A stretch of DNA of 47,909 nt. Origin: Candidatus Methanoperedens nitratireducens (GTDB lineage Archaea; Halobacteriota; Methanosarcinia; Methanosarcinales; Methanoperedenaceae). The notes beneath the pieces were generated by a model. That model ran no database searches. It was not told where the DNA came from and saw only the letters and a list, made by a program, of their open reading frames with translations. This document shows, piece by piece, positions 34,499 to 44,215 of the stretch. Both the position numbers and the translations under genes were made by a program. The DNA is taken from contig NZ_FZMP01000185.1 of NCBI RefSeq assembly GCF_900196725.1, positions 1 through 47,909 on the forward strand, read 5' to 3'. How positions within the stretch are numbered: position 1 is the first letter of the stretch; the number at the start of each line of letters is the position of its first letter.

Positions 34499-35857
34499 TT
34501 ATTTCTTCAAAAACCTGTACTTATAGAAGTCCCTGATTAACCTCTTCTGGATTTCTATAATCTCATCCGGCGTGAAAATGTTACTACCAGTAGCTGAATC
34601 CACATTCCTCAGCTTTGAGAAATCATTGATCTTGATACCTTCTTTAGTCATGAGGCTATAAAGTTCGGTGCCGTGAAAAGGCGTAGCAATCGAAAAATAG
34701 GCAGAATCAAGGTTGGAATTCCTGGCAAAATCAAGGGTGTCCTGTATCATCTTACCTGTCTCACCCGGAAAACCTATAACAAAAAAACCATGCGTCCAGA
34801 TACCAGTCTCTCTTGCATACCCGATTACATCTTTTGTTCTTGTCAAAGAAAGAGGTTTATGAATTATGTCGCGCAGAACATGCTCGTTCCCGGACTCAAT
34901 CCCGAACGCAAGCTGATAGCAGCCGCTCTTTTTCATCTTGGACAAAAGATCCCTGTCCAGGGTAGTTACATAAACGCCGTTGGGCGTGGTCCAGGAGATA
35001 TCCAGTTTCCTCTCGATTATCAAATCACAAATCCTGTTCATCCGTTCCTTATTCAATGAAATATTATCATCTACAAAATGGAACTCTTTAATTCTGTGTC
35101 TCTTTACAAGCTCTTCGATCTCATCGACCACATTTTCAGGACTCCTGGCTCTCCACTTCCGACCCCATACTGTCTTAATAGAGCAGAAAATGCAATTATT
35201 CGGGCAGCCTCGGCTTGTAAGCATTGTTGTGAAACGGCGGTTCTTCTGGCTGCCGGGAGCCTTCCCGATCTGTATGTACTTCTCCATATTTATCAGGTGC
35301 CGTGCCGGGAAAGGAATTGAATCAAGATTCTGGATATGGGGCCTTGCGGGGTTTAAAACAATTGAGCCTTTATTTTTAAATGCTATTCCTTTTATCCTGG
35401 AAAAATCTCCTGAACCAGAATAACTATTGACAAGTTCCAGGAAAGCTTCTTCTCCTTCTCCAACAACTACACAATCTGCATTAGATGTATTTAGAGAATC
35501 CTCCGGAAGAGCTGAAGGATGAAAACCGCCCAGTACTTGAAGTGTATCCGGAATCATATCCTTTAATATAGCTGATAATCTGGCAACATCCTCCCACATC
35601 AAACTATACATGCAGCTGATTCCTGCAACATCGGGATGCGAATCTGATACTCTGGAAGCCAGCTCCTCCATTGACATTCCGATACGCCTGAATCCATCTT
35701 CATTGCGTATCGCTCCTTCAATGCCATCAATTATATTGACCCGATGTCCTGCCCGCTCTAAGACGGCTGCCAAGTAACACAGCCCGAGGGGAGGAGCAGC
35801 CCCGTAAAATTCCCTTTTCTTAACTTTAATAGAGGGTTGAACAAGCGTTACCTTCAT
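34499..35857 (-). CDS. B12-binding radical SAM enzyme
   Basis: A 452-residue class B-type radical SAM protein. Residues 1-150 are the cobalamin-binding Rossmann domain (TLVQPSIKVKKREFYGAAPP, LCYLAAVLERAGHRVNIIDG, LGGFHPSALPEDSL). The radical SAM barrel starts with SRGCPNNCIFCSIKTVWG, the classic C-x3-C-x2-C at about residues 218-225. The usual 'ESGNEHVL' and 'GFPGETGKMI' strings follow. Such enzymes methylate or rearrange unreactive carbons, and several act on sugars or lipids. It is the last gene of the leftward series, 11 bases after the broken GT2 gene, hence probably part of the glycan system. Confidence 0.93.
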   Translation of the reverse strand: MKVTLVQPSIKVKKREFYGAAPPLGLCYLAAVLERAGHRVNIIDGIEGAIRNEDGFRRIGMSMEELASRVSDSHPDVAGISCMYSLMWEDVARLSAILKDMIPDTLQVLGGFHPSALPEDSLNTSNADCVVVGEGEEAFLELVNSYSGSGDFSRIKGIAFKNKGSIVLNPARPHIQNLDSIPFPARHLINMEKYIQIGKAPGSQKNRRFTTMLTSRGCPNNCIFCSIKTVWGRKWRARSPENVVDEIEELVKRHRIKEFHFVDDNISLNKERMNRICDLIIERKLDISWTTPNGVYVTTLDRDLLSKMKKSGCYQLAFGIESGNEHVLRDIIHKPLSLTRTKDVIGYARETGIWTHGFFVIGFPGETGKMIQDTLDFARNSNLDSAYFSIATPFHGTELYSLMTKEGIKINDFSKLRNVDSATGSNIFTPDEIIEIQKRLIRDFYKYRFLKK

Positions 35858-35868
35858 TCTTAATTCCT

Positions 35869-36845
35869 TTATAATTTCTTACTCCTACCTATCATTTGCC
35901 CGATATAAAAGCTATATATTCTCACGATATCGACAAAGACATACGCCGGTATGTATAAGCTTTCTTTTTTAAAAAACAATTTAAAATAATATATAATTAA
36001 ATACAATATAGGTGTGGACAATAGTACAAAAAGCCAAAAAATAATGTTGTTATTAATAAATATTAATGAGTATATATATAATATTAATACACTGAATAAT
36101 ATCAATTCGTTTCTTTTGTGCCATTTAGTAAAAGATGCATGCGGATATTTCTTGCAAAATCTTCCAGACCCCAGGCCATATAGATAGTATTGATTCACCA
36201 GTGAGCTAAAGGTTTCCCGATGTTTATGCCACACTATAGCTTCTCCGGTACATAAAACATCATAGCCTGATTTAACAATCCGGTATTCGTAATCGAACTC
36301 CTCGTACCCTCCTTTATAGTTCTCATCAAAGTATCCTATTTTCACAAATTTTTTTTTGCAACTGCCATATTAGCACTTACAGGCTTCCTTTTCAAGAAAT
36401 TCGTATCATTAATGGTATAATTGTTTTTATACTCAGGCATTAATGGAATCCATGACAGCTTGCCGTAAAGCCCAAAAAAAGTATCAAGATTCAATGTTTT
36501 TACACTGCCGCCTGCACATGCAATGTTTTCATTATCAAAACCCTGTGTTATATACTTAATCCAATCCTTATCTGCTTTGCAATCTCCATCTATAAAAGCT
36601 ACTATATCGCCAGCAGAATTTTTAATTCCTGTGTTCCTTGCAGAATTTGCACCGTTAGCCGGCGTTCTTATCAGCTTCACGGGAAATCCAAGAACAATAG
36701 ACGGTGTACGGTCTGTAGAGGAATCGACAACTATTATCTCATCAGGCTTTACGCTCTGATTCATAAGGGAATTTAATAGCTCACTTATGGTATCCTGGTT
36801 ATTTTTTGTAGGGATTACAACAGTTATTGTTTTTGGTTTTTCCAA
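35869..36845 (-). pseudogene. Family 2 glycosyltransferase, split by a one-base frameshift
   Basis: Two abutting frames make one GT2. The first (36845 to 36342) has the GT-A start TVVIPTKNNQDTISELLNSL, the UDP-sugar Asp region and the metal-binding GDIVAFIDGDC. The second (36345 to 35869) continues with VKIGYFDENYKGGYEEFDYE, the conserved acceptor-side ED-like motif, and ends with two hydrophobic segments that anchor it to the membrane. The break is in a run of nine A's on the coding strand (36350-36358 region): ten A's would read straight through as AKKKFVKIGYFDE and give 325 residues. It may be a real mutation, a slippage site or a sequencing error. Confidence 0.85.
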
Positions 36846-36891
36846 AGAATATGCTCCTTTATCCAGATAATGAAGAGAGCTGTCGCTAATT

Positions 36892-38183
36892 TTAAAGCTT
36901 ATATTTTCTCAATTTAGCTATAATAAATAATGATGCTAATAATATTAACGCTGCTATTATAATTGACTTATTAGTCGATATAAATGAGGGAGTGCTTAAT
37001 GATTTTCTTGCAGGTGTTGCATTATCATCAAGAACGTAAATAAGCCACGCATCGGAGCCGCCTGTGCTATAGGATGATGTGGTTCCTGCGATAATATACT
37101 CGCCATCGGAAGTTTGCTGCACTGAGGCTGCCGAATCATCTCCGGCTCCTCCGAAGGTCTTATCCCATGTTCTGTTCCCATTAGAATCGGTTTTGATCAA
37201 CCATACGTCGGTGCCTCCTGCACTGTAGGAGGAAGTGATTCCTGCAATTATATACCCGTTATCGGAAGTTTGCTGCACCGAGGCTGCCGAATCATAACCG
37301 GTTCCTCCAAAAGGTTTGTCCCATGACCAGTTACCTTTGGGGTCTGTTTTAATCAACCAGGCATCTGAACTTCCTGCGCCATAGGATGATGTAGTTCCTG
37401 CAATTATATACTCGCCATCGGAAATTTGCTGCACTGCGGTTGCTGAGTCATTATCTTTTCCTCCAATGGCTTTGTCCCATAACAAATTCCCTTTGGAGTC
37501 TGTTTTAATTAACCAGGCATCTGAACTTCCTGCGCCGTAGGATGATGTAGTTCCTGCAATTATATACCCGTCATCAGAGGTCTGTATCACCGATGCTGCC
37601 GAATCGTTGCCTTTTCCTCCAAATGGTTTATCCCATAACCAGTTTCCTTTATGGTCTGTTTTAATTAGCCAGACATCAGAACCTCCTGCGCCGTAGGACG
37701 ATGTAGTTCCTGCGATAATATATCCGCCATCAAAAGTTTGTATAACTGAGGCTGCCAGATCGTCGCCTTTACCTCCAAAGGTTTTGTCCCACAACAGTTG
37801 CCTTTAGAATTTGTTTTAACTAACCAGACATCAGAACCCCCTGCTCCATAGGATGATGTGGTTCCTGCAATCATATACCCATCATCAGAGGTTTGTATAA
37901 CTGAGGCTGCCAGATCATTGTTTCTTCCTCCAAAGGATTTGTCCCACAACCAGTTGCCTTTGGAATCCGTTATAATTAGCCAGGCATCGTAACCTCCTGC
38001 CCCATAGGATGATGAAGTTCCTGCAATCACATACTCGCCATTTTGGTTTTGTATTACCGATGCTGCCGAATCACTGCCTGTTCCTCCAAAGGTTTTGTCC
38101 CAGGCAGGAATCGCGCCAAGTACTGTACTGGTAAGAAAGAAGTTTAGAAGCACAACAATCAGTATGTTTCTATTATAACGCAT
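36892..38183 (-). pseudogene. Secreted seven-repeat (beta-propeller-like) protein with one frameshift
   Basis: Two overlapping frames form one protein of about 430 residues: signal peptide (ILIVVLLNFFLTSTVLGA), seven ~52-residue repeats of the pattern WDKTFGG...YIIAGTTSSYGAGG...DxWLIKTDxxGN, and a C-terminal membrane helix (SIIIAALILLASLFIIAKLR). Seven such units suit a seven-bladed beta-propeller. The break lies near 37790, where AACTGTTGTGG would read in frame as AACTGGTTGTGG (N-W-L-W), matching the other units, so one G is missing. Without repair, only two intact units precede the shift. The repeats are close to each other in DNA sequence. Likely cell-surface binding or adhesion. Confidence 0.8.
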
Positions 38184-38238
38184 GAAAATCCAGCCGTTTT
38201 ATGTCAGTATTATTTAATCGTTCTTTTAGCCAGTTTTT

Positions 38239-38253
38239 CATATATAGTTATCG
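38239..38253 (-). promoter_or_regulatory. Shared TATA-type element upstream of the propeller gene
   Basis: The plus strand reads CATATATAGTTATCG; on the coding (minus) strand it is CGATAACTATATATG. It lies about 55 bases before the start of the seven-repeat gene. The same element with matching flanks occurs at 39602-39616, and the core again at 39577-39591. Confidence 0.45.
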
Positions 38254-38331
38254 AATTGATTATTTTTAGGTTTAGAAAAATAAAAATTTTTTTATTCTTC
38301 TTAGATATCCTCTTAATTTTGATTTATGAAT

Positions 38332-39483
38332 TCATCGATACACAGCAAAGTATATACGGTCACTTGTGGCGACGTTACCGGCTCTATCAGTTGAGTTAAC
38401 TACCAGAGAATAGATCCCAGGGGGAGGTATAAAGCCGTCAGGTACTTCCAGTGATTGTCCACTAATGTTAGTCAAATTCCCTAACACGGTCCCTACGCCA
38501 CTTAAAGAGTCTGTCGCTGAAAAGTTCAGAGCAGTCCCGGCAGGGTAGAGTCCGAAAGGAGTGGGCGTATTAATCGTGATTATCGGAGGAGTTTTATCGA
38601 TATTAATTCCTGCAACCGTGCTTGCGAAATTACCTGCTTTATCGGTTGCAGTTCCGGTTACTAACTGATTAGCCCCTTCATTTGATATTGTACTATCAGG
38701 TGTGCAGCTTTCCAATCCGGATAAACTATCGCTGCAATCGAAATGAACCGTAACATTGGCGTTGTTCCAGCCGTTGGCATTAGGGGCAGGAGTTTGGCTG
38801 CTGATAATTACAGGAGAGGTTTTGTCTATCTTAACAGTTTGATTCTTAGCAGATTCAATGTTGTCTGCATTATCAGTTGAGCGATAATAAACTGCTGTTG
38901 TTCCTTCAGTGGTAATTATAAATGGAGCAGTGTAGGTATTCCAGTTCAAGCCATCAAAACCATATTCGGTCTTTTTTACTCCTGAGCCTCCATTAATATC
39001 AACTGCTGATAGAATGACCGTAACATCAGAGATATTCCAGCCGTTGTTACCGGCGGTTCCTGAGAGGGTTGCTGTTGTGGTGGGTGAGATTGTATCATTA
39101 TATAACCCTGTAAAAGTAATAGTGCCCCCGTTAGCAAGAGTCTGGGTATCACCCAGAGGCGTATCGTATCCGGGGATTGAATCATAGGTTATGGTGTAAG
39201 TACCAATTGGTGCATCGGCTTGGCTCCAGCTCGTTCCATTGCCTGCATACGTAGTCGGACCTGTAAGGGTGAAAGTTGCAGCGGTATTATTTGTGTTGAC
39301 AACTATTGTCCCGACAGAAGCATAAGGGTTTGTTTCTGCATTCGCCGTATTAGTGTTTATATTCGCAAATGGTGACCCTGCGAAAATCAGAAACAATACT
39401 GTTGCAACTGTTATCAGCCTGACAGCAAGCTTTTTTCTATCTTCAATTCCCTCAATTATCCGTTTTTTTACCATTATTGACAC
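38332..39483 (-). CDS. Secreted Ig-like repeat protein sharing the cytochrome leader
   Basis: A 383-residue exported protein. Its first ~55 residues (DRKKLAVRLITVATVLFLIF then NAETNPYAS) match the leaders of the cytochromes at 21575 and 47789. The rest is beta-rich with Ig-like modules: GYDTPLGDTQTLANGGT, 'NISDVTVILSAVDINGGSGV', KTEYGFDGLNWNTYTAPF and a second copy of 'DKTPPIITINTPTP'-type strands, as in bacterial OmpL47/Big_3 domains. There is no heme motif, and only two Cys (DCSDSLSGLESC). There is no C-terminal anchor. Probably a surface structural or adhesive partner for the cytochromes, given the shared leader and co-location. Confidence 0.8.
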   Translation of the reverse strand: MSIMVKKRIIEGIEDRKKLAVRLITVATVLFLIFAGSPFANINTNTANAETNPYASVGTIVVNTNNTAATFTLTGPTTYAGNGTSWSQADAPIGTYTITYDSIPGYDTPLGDTQTLANGGTITFTGLYNDTISPTTTATLSGTAGNNGWNISDVTVILSAVDINGGSGVKKTEYGFDGLNWNTYTAPFIITTEGTTAVYYRSTDNADNIESAKNQTVKIDKTSPVIISSQTPAPNANGWNNANVTVHFDCSDSLSGLESCTPDSTISNEGANQLVTGTATDKAGNFASTVAGINIDKTPPIITINTPTPFGLYPAGTALNFSATDSLSGVGTVLGNLTNISGQSLEVPDGFIPPPGIYSLVVNSTDRAGNVATSDRIYFAVYR

Positions 39484-39576
39484 GCTCCTCTATTCAGAGT
39501 AAATTCGGACTGGCGCTTTAGAGACGACGTTTTTACCTATCTATCCTTAAATAATTGGGTTTAGTTAACTTTCTGG

Positions 39577-39616
39577 CATATATATTTATCGTTCACAATT
39601 TCATATATAGCCATCG
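39577..39616 (-). promoter_or_regulatory. Two copies of the shared TATA-type element upstream of the Ig-like gene
   Basis: CATATATATTTATCG at 39577-39591 and CATATATAGCCATCG at 39602-39616 (plus strand). The second copy is followed by an A/T segment nearly identical to that after the 38239 copy (ATCGAA-T-ATTATTT). On the coding strand both read CGATnnnTATATATG, i.e. a BRE/TATA-like promoter about 95-130 bases before the gene start. Confidence 0.45.
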
Positions 39617-39701
39617 AAATTAATTATTTCTGTATACAACAGAATAGCTATGCTAAATCTAACCCACCCCCATTAAAATTTAAATATGTTTCCTATCCTG
39701 C

Positions 39702-42700
39702 TCACCACAGTTCAGATAAGTTGGTCGTAATATTGGCATTACCGTGCCACTGGCTCGGCTTCCTGTGGCAATCGCCGCACTTCTTTACATTCTGGCGGTT
39801 CATGTCCTTATTATAGTGGCATGTCCAGCAATCTTGATTGCTTATTATAGCTACTGGTGTTGCGTTTATCTCCTGGTGGATGGATTCATTGAAGGCTGAG
39901 ATATTCACAAAGGTTTGGGTAACTGAAGGAGATGCCCCAATATAATTCGTGCCGTGGCAGTCAATACAGTTATCTCCTCCTCCCTCGCTTACGCTGTGAG
40001 ATAGGTTCAGGGAAGTCTCTGAATATCCGGATAAGGCACGCCCATGACAGCTCTTGCAATTGGAATCGTTGAAACCTGAAAGGCTGCTATGGTTAAAGAA
40101 GAGTGTTCCATCGCTTGCCGCGAGGCTTGAGTCGGTGATCTCGGGTGGAGATACGGCTAACAGGTTCCCCTTATAATCCTGGGCTCCGGCATAGTGGCAG
40201 TTAGCACACCATGTTGAGTTTGCAAGGTCAGGGTTATTAAGCGTATTCGAGCCTTTTATGATTGAAATATTACCAAGGAGATCTGTATTGTTTTCATGAA
40301 TCTCATTCTGGTGGCAATAGTAGCATGCTGTTATCTGTGAGGTATTGTCCCAGTAATTGCCCCATTTCTGACCCGCACTTAGAGATGTCGAGTGGTTCAC
40401 GGGTTCAGGTACTTTAGGAGCTACATCAAACCCACTAATGCCTGCACCCTGGTGACAGTTTGTACAGTTAACTGCATTTGTTCTTGCAGTATCCCATGTA
40501 CCATCAGACTGCAGGTACTTTACCGGATGTATGCTCTTTGTAGAGTTCAGATGGCACTGCGTACAGTCAAGGGTTCCGTTGTGCTGTTCCTTATTCCTTA
40601 TAGTTGCACTGCCTCCTGCTCCATGGCAGTTCAGGCAGAACGTTGAGTTCGGCAGGCTGAGTGCCGGTTTGTACAGAGTGCTGTTATGTATCCTTCCCAC
40701 CTGTGTGGCATGGCAGTCAGAACAATTCGGACTTGATGCATAGTTAGTTGAATGATTTGCAATTATCTTGTTCGCATCATCTACGAACGGGAACGCTGTT
40801 GCCGGATTGTTATGGCACTGATTGCAGTAATCGTTAGTTCCCTGAACAGGATAATCCGACCGCTTCCTGCCATAGTGACTTGTGCTGTTGCTTCCGCCGT
40901 TCGCTCCTCCATATACGCTTGCCGAACCGTCCGGATCAAGGTTCTGACCGAGCATCATTTCGCTCTTGTTATGGCAGTCATAACATGAAGTAGCCGCTGA
41001 GGTTTTGATACTTGTTCCATTCCAGTAGTGCTGGGATATCTCCAGTATGCTGCCCGGTGTGAAGTTCGTGTTTTGTCCTGCATCCGGTATATGGCAGTCT
41101 GTACACCTGTAAGGGGTCTGGTAGTTGGCAGGATGTCCCTGTCCCGGTTCGTTGCCATTGCCGTGACATGCCCAGCACTTCTTGTTCTCCGGGAATAAGC
41201 CTGTTACAGCATCCCTGTTCAGGTCTTTATGAAGTGAATTGGCTTCATTCATAGCACTGACGTTTACAAGTCTTCCAGGTCCTGCTATGCCTCCGACGTT
41301 ATGGCAACCGATACAATTCGGTCCACCGGATTTGCCTGTATCAACATTATGCAGGAATTCGCTTATATCTGCGGATACTGAGAGTACTCCTCCATGGCAT
41401 GCTTTACAGTCGGCATCTGTAGCTCCGTATGATGAGTGATCCACACCACTTGCATTCCAGTTAACGCTTCCCGGCTGGTTAGCTACCGGGTCTGGATTTA
41501 GCACGCTCATCGTTGCTGCATAATTACTGTCGCCTGGATTGTGGCAGCTTGAGCAGACCGTTCCGGTTCCAATCGCACCGCCGATATTATCAGAACCGAC
41601 AGCCGCCAAGGCATTTCCAAGCCTTGTTGCATTATGCTTGTTATCGCCGTGGCAGTACAGGCACGCCCCGTTTGCATCTGACCAGTAGGTTCCCCAATGA
41701 GCACCTGCACTATCAGTGCTGTGGTTCACAGGAGTATTTACAACCGGCGGTAATCTTCCGAGCTTTGAATTTACAGTATCCCTTACAGCAGGATTCTGCC
41801 CGCTGTGGCAATCGATACATGTAACTGCGCTTGCATTGGATGTTGAATATGTGCCGCCTGCTGTCAGGTACTTTATATTATGTAAATCTGAATTATCATG
41901 GCAGACAGTACATGCCACGGTACCGTTATGGTTGTTATGAACTGGTGTAGCGGTTATGTAATTTGTAGTATAACCATAGCCCGTCATACCTGTAAGTCCT
42001 GCAAAGTACGTTGCCTCAGGTCCCGGCGCATGACAATCCACACAATCTGAAGCCGTTATAGCATTAGCACTGCCTGCACTGACAAATGCAGGCTGTGTAG
42101 GCGATGTCTTATTCATTACACCTATGACGTGGGCATCCTGGGAGTGGCAGGCTGTACAATAGACCGGATCGGATGTTGAGTGCTTACCCTGTGAAGCGTG
42201 GCAGCTTGTACACTCATTATCTTCTGTATACGTGTTCAGGCTCTTTATCGTATCAGGTGTAGAAACATTGTGCATTGGACTGTGGCACAGAATACATGGT
42301 ATTGCCGGGGTTGCCTGGTGAGCTACCATGGGCTGGGATGAGTATTTTATCATCCCGCCTGTCCAGAAGTTCGCCGATGGATAGCTCGTTACCTTATTAT
42401 TGTATGATGAATGGCAGGCTGCACAATCTTTTATAATGGCTGCACTATCGAAGAATCCTGTTCCACTGTCATGGCAGTTTGAACATTTCTGGGTTGTGCT
42501 GTGGACATCCGTTCCAATGGTGGATGGATTATTTACTGTAGAAGTACCCGTCCCATAGCTTGTATGACAATAATTACATTGATTTCCCTGAAGCTGAGTA
42601 CTGGCTTTACCATTGTTATGTTTATTTGTTGTCTGGGCATGCATCTGGTTATACGTTGTGATATATGGTGATTTTGGATTCAGGTTCCTGCTGGTTATGC

Positions 42701-44075
42701 CGCTCAATCCTTTATCATTGTGGCACCGTGAACAACCGAAATAGCTGTATGTGAAGTTGATACGAGAGCTAACCGCACCTGCATTAGCGATTATTGTATA
42801 ATTGCCCGGAGCCTTTGCGCCGTTGTTAGATGCATCGTTGAGTTGATATGAATAAGAAGCAACACCATCGGTGTTTGTATTCACTGTTAATGAACTGCCT
42901 GCTATACCGCTGATACTAAAATTCACCGGATGATTGGCAATCGCTCTGCCTTTGCTATCAAGAGCAAGGGCGTAAGCACGGATAGTTGTTGTTTCTCCAC
43001 TCCAGTAATTGCTGCCCCACGTAGATGAGCCAATGGTATTGGAGTTGGGGTCATCAAGTATAATCTGCCTGTTTGTCCTGACGATCACTTTGCTGGGGCC
43101 TGCTGCTGCTGCCTGCACCGTGGTCGTGACCTGCGTAGAATTAGTATAATTCGTATTTTCAACCGAAGTGGCTGTCACTGTAGTGGTATCAGCAGCGCCG
43201 TTCGGTGCTGTTCCTTTTGCTGTTACCGTAAGAGTGGTCTGGTTACTGCCGCCGGCAGGTACTGATAATGTGGTTCTGCCGGGCACTGAATTTAAAAAGT
43301 TCGTGGTATCAGAATCGGTTATACCGAGAGTGTAGTTTCCGTTGGTATTACCCGTATTGTTAACCGTGATTGTATAAACGTAATTACCCCCTGCAATGAC
43401 ACTTGCGGATAGCGGCAACGATCTCACCGTGACATTATACGCGGGATTTGATTGACCCGCTACTTCATCAACCGAAAAACGACCGCTGTTCGAATTTGTA
43501 CTTCCAAAGTATGCCCTCTGTTCTCCGCTTGATAAGCTGGTCGAAATCCTGAGAGCAAGATAAGAGTCTACAGGTGCTGTTCCCGTGATACTGCTCATGT
43601 TGATGGTATATGAGCCTTCATTATTTGATGGCACTGTCTGGCTCACATATCCGAAAGAAGTAAAGGCACCTGCTTTTGCATACCCCAGCTCAAAACGGTA
43701 TGTGACCGGGCCTGCCCCGCTCCTCTCTCTCAGATAAAATGTGGCTCCAGGTCTGCCGGTGACCTGTGTTGCCGTGTTATATTTTGTCGGGTATATCGCC
43801 AGAACCGTGTTACCAGTCCCGGAAGTTGTAATCCTGTCATCCTGGCAATTGAATCCTGCGCTGTTAAGGGTCGTGATCCTGTATGAGGTAGGCTGGGCAC
43901 CACAAGAACCCCAGTTCGCAGTAAATCCTGATGAGCCAATCGCGCCCGATGAGGGCTGCCAGTAGTACGTATTAACAGTTGCGCTTGCCACACCACTCAT
44001 TAGAAAAACCAGTAAGATCGCGATGACTGCTCTTACTATAAAATATCTGTCTTTATTCCGGGCATATGTTGACAT
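39702..44075 (-). CDS. Giant secreted multiheme cytochrome c, 28 CxxCH
   Basis: A 1457-residue extracellular cytochrome. Signal peptide: YFIVRAVIAILLVFLMSGVA. About 30-215 is a heme-free beta domain. Around 215-330 is a CARDB/NEW3-like strand module (AGGNYVYTITVNNTGNTNGN). Around 335-450 is an invasin-like Ig domain (KVIVRTNRQIILDD ... GRAIANHPVNFSISG). Twenty-eight CxxCH motifs follow, from CSRCH to CGDCH. Sequons are abundant. The middle hemes parallel the 26-heme gene motif by motif. The last ~35 residues (NKDMNRQNVKKCGDCHRKPS then QWHGNANITTNLSELW) match the end of the 46075 gene. There is no C-terminal membrane helix. Likely a long-range surface electron conductor. Confidence 0.95.
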   Translation of the reverse strand: MSTYARNKDRYFIVRAVIAILLVFLMSGVASATVNTYYWQPSSGAIGSSGFTANWGSCGAQPTSYRITTLNSAGFNCQDDRITTSGTGNTVLAIYPTKYNTATQVTGRPGATFYLRERSGAGPVTYRFELGYAKAGAFTSFGYVSQTVPSNNEGSYTINMSSITGTAPVDSYLALRISTSLSSGEQRAYFGSTNSNSGRFSVDEVAGQSNPAYNVTVRSLPLSASVIAGGNYVYTITVNNTGNTNGNYTLGITDSDTTNFLNSVPGRTTLSVPAGGSNQTTLTVTAKGTAPNGAADTTTVTATSVENTNYTNSTQVTTTVQAAAAGPSKVIVRTNRQIILDDPNSNTIGSSTWGSNYWSGETTTIRAYALALDSKGRAIANHPVNFSISGIAGSSLTVNTNTDGVASYSYQLNDASNNGAKAPGNYTIIANAGAVSSRINFTYSYFGCSRCHNDKGLSGITSRNLNPKSPYITTYNQMHAQTTNKHNNGKASTQLQGNQCNYCHTSYGTGTSTVNNPSTIGTDVHSTTQKCSNCHDSGTGFFDSAAIIKDCAACHSSYNNKVTSYPSANFWTGGMIKYSSQPMVAHQATPAIPCILCHSPMHNVSTPDTIKSLNTYTEDNECTSCHASQGKHSTSDPVYCTACHSQDAHVIGVMNKTSPTQPAFVSAGSANAITASDCVDCHAPGPEATYFAGLTGMTGYGYTTNYITATPVHNNHNGTVACTVCHDNSDLHNIKYLTAGGTYSTSNASAVTCIDCHSGQNPAVRDTVNSKLGRLPPVVNTPVNHSTDSAGAHWGTYWSDANGACLYCHGDNKHNATRLGNALAAVGSDNIGGAIGTGTVCSSCHNPGDSNYAATMSVLNPDPVANQPGSVNWNASGVDHSSYGATDADCKACHGGVLSVSADISEFLHNVDTGKSGGPNCIGCHNVGGIAGPGRLVNVSAMNEANSLHKDLNRDAVTGLFPENKKCWACHGNGNEPGQGHPANYQTPYRCTDCHIPDAGQNTNFTPGSILEISQHYWNGTSIKTSAATSCYDCHNKSEMMLGQNLDPDGSASVYGGANGGSNSTSHYGRKRSDYPVQGTNDYCNQCHNNPATAFPFVDDANKIIANHSTNYASSPNCSDCHATQVGRIHNSTLYKPALSLPNSTFCLNCHGAGGSATIRNKEQHNGTLDCTQCHLNSTKSIHPVKYLQSDGTWDTARTNAVNCTNCHQGAGISGFDVAPKVPEPVNHSTSLSAGQKWGNYWDNTSQITACYYCHQNEIHENNTDLLGNISIIKGSNTLNNPDLANSTWCANCHYAGAQDYKGNLLAVSPPEITDSSLAASDGTLFFNHSSLSGFNDSNCKSCHGRALSGYSETSLNLSHSVSEGGGDNCIDCHGTNYIGASPSVTQTFVNISAFNESIHQEINATPVAIISNQDCWTCHYNKDMNRQNVKKCGDCHRKPSQWHGNANITTNLSELW

Positions 44076-44215
44076 AAGTATCCTATCCTTTTCTCCTATG
44101 TTTTCCTATGTTTTTATTATAATCCCTTTAATTTATTTTTTAATTTTTTTTAACCGTCTGATTTGTATATGGTATTTGTGATATATACATTTTCTTTATA
44201 ATCATTAGCATGAAA

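Noticed and set aside
39702-44075. S-layer domain fused to the giant cytochrome
   Set aside because: The heme-free domains look like Ig/CARDB modules; I could not recognise an S-layer domain or a C-terminal anchor.
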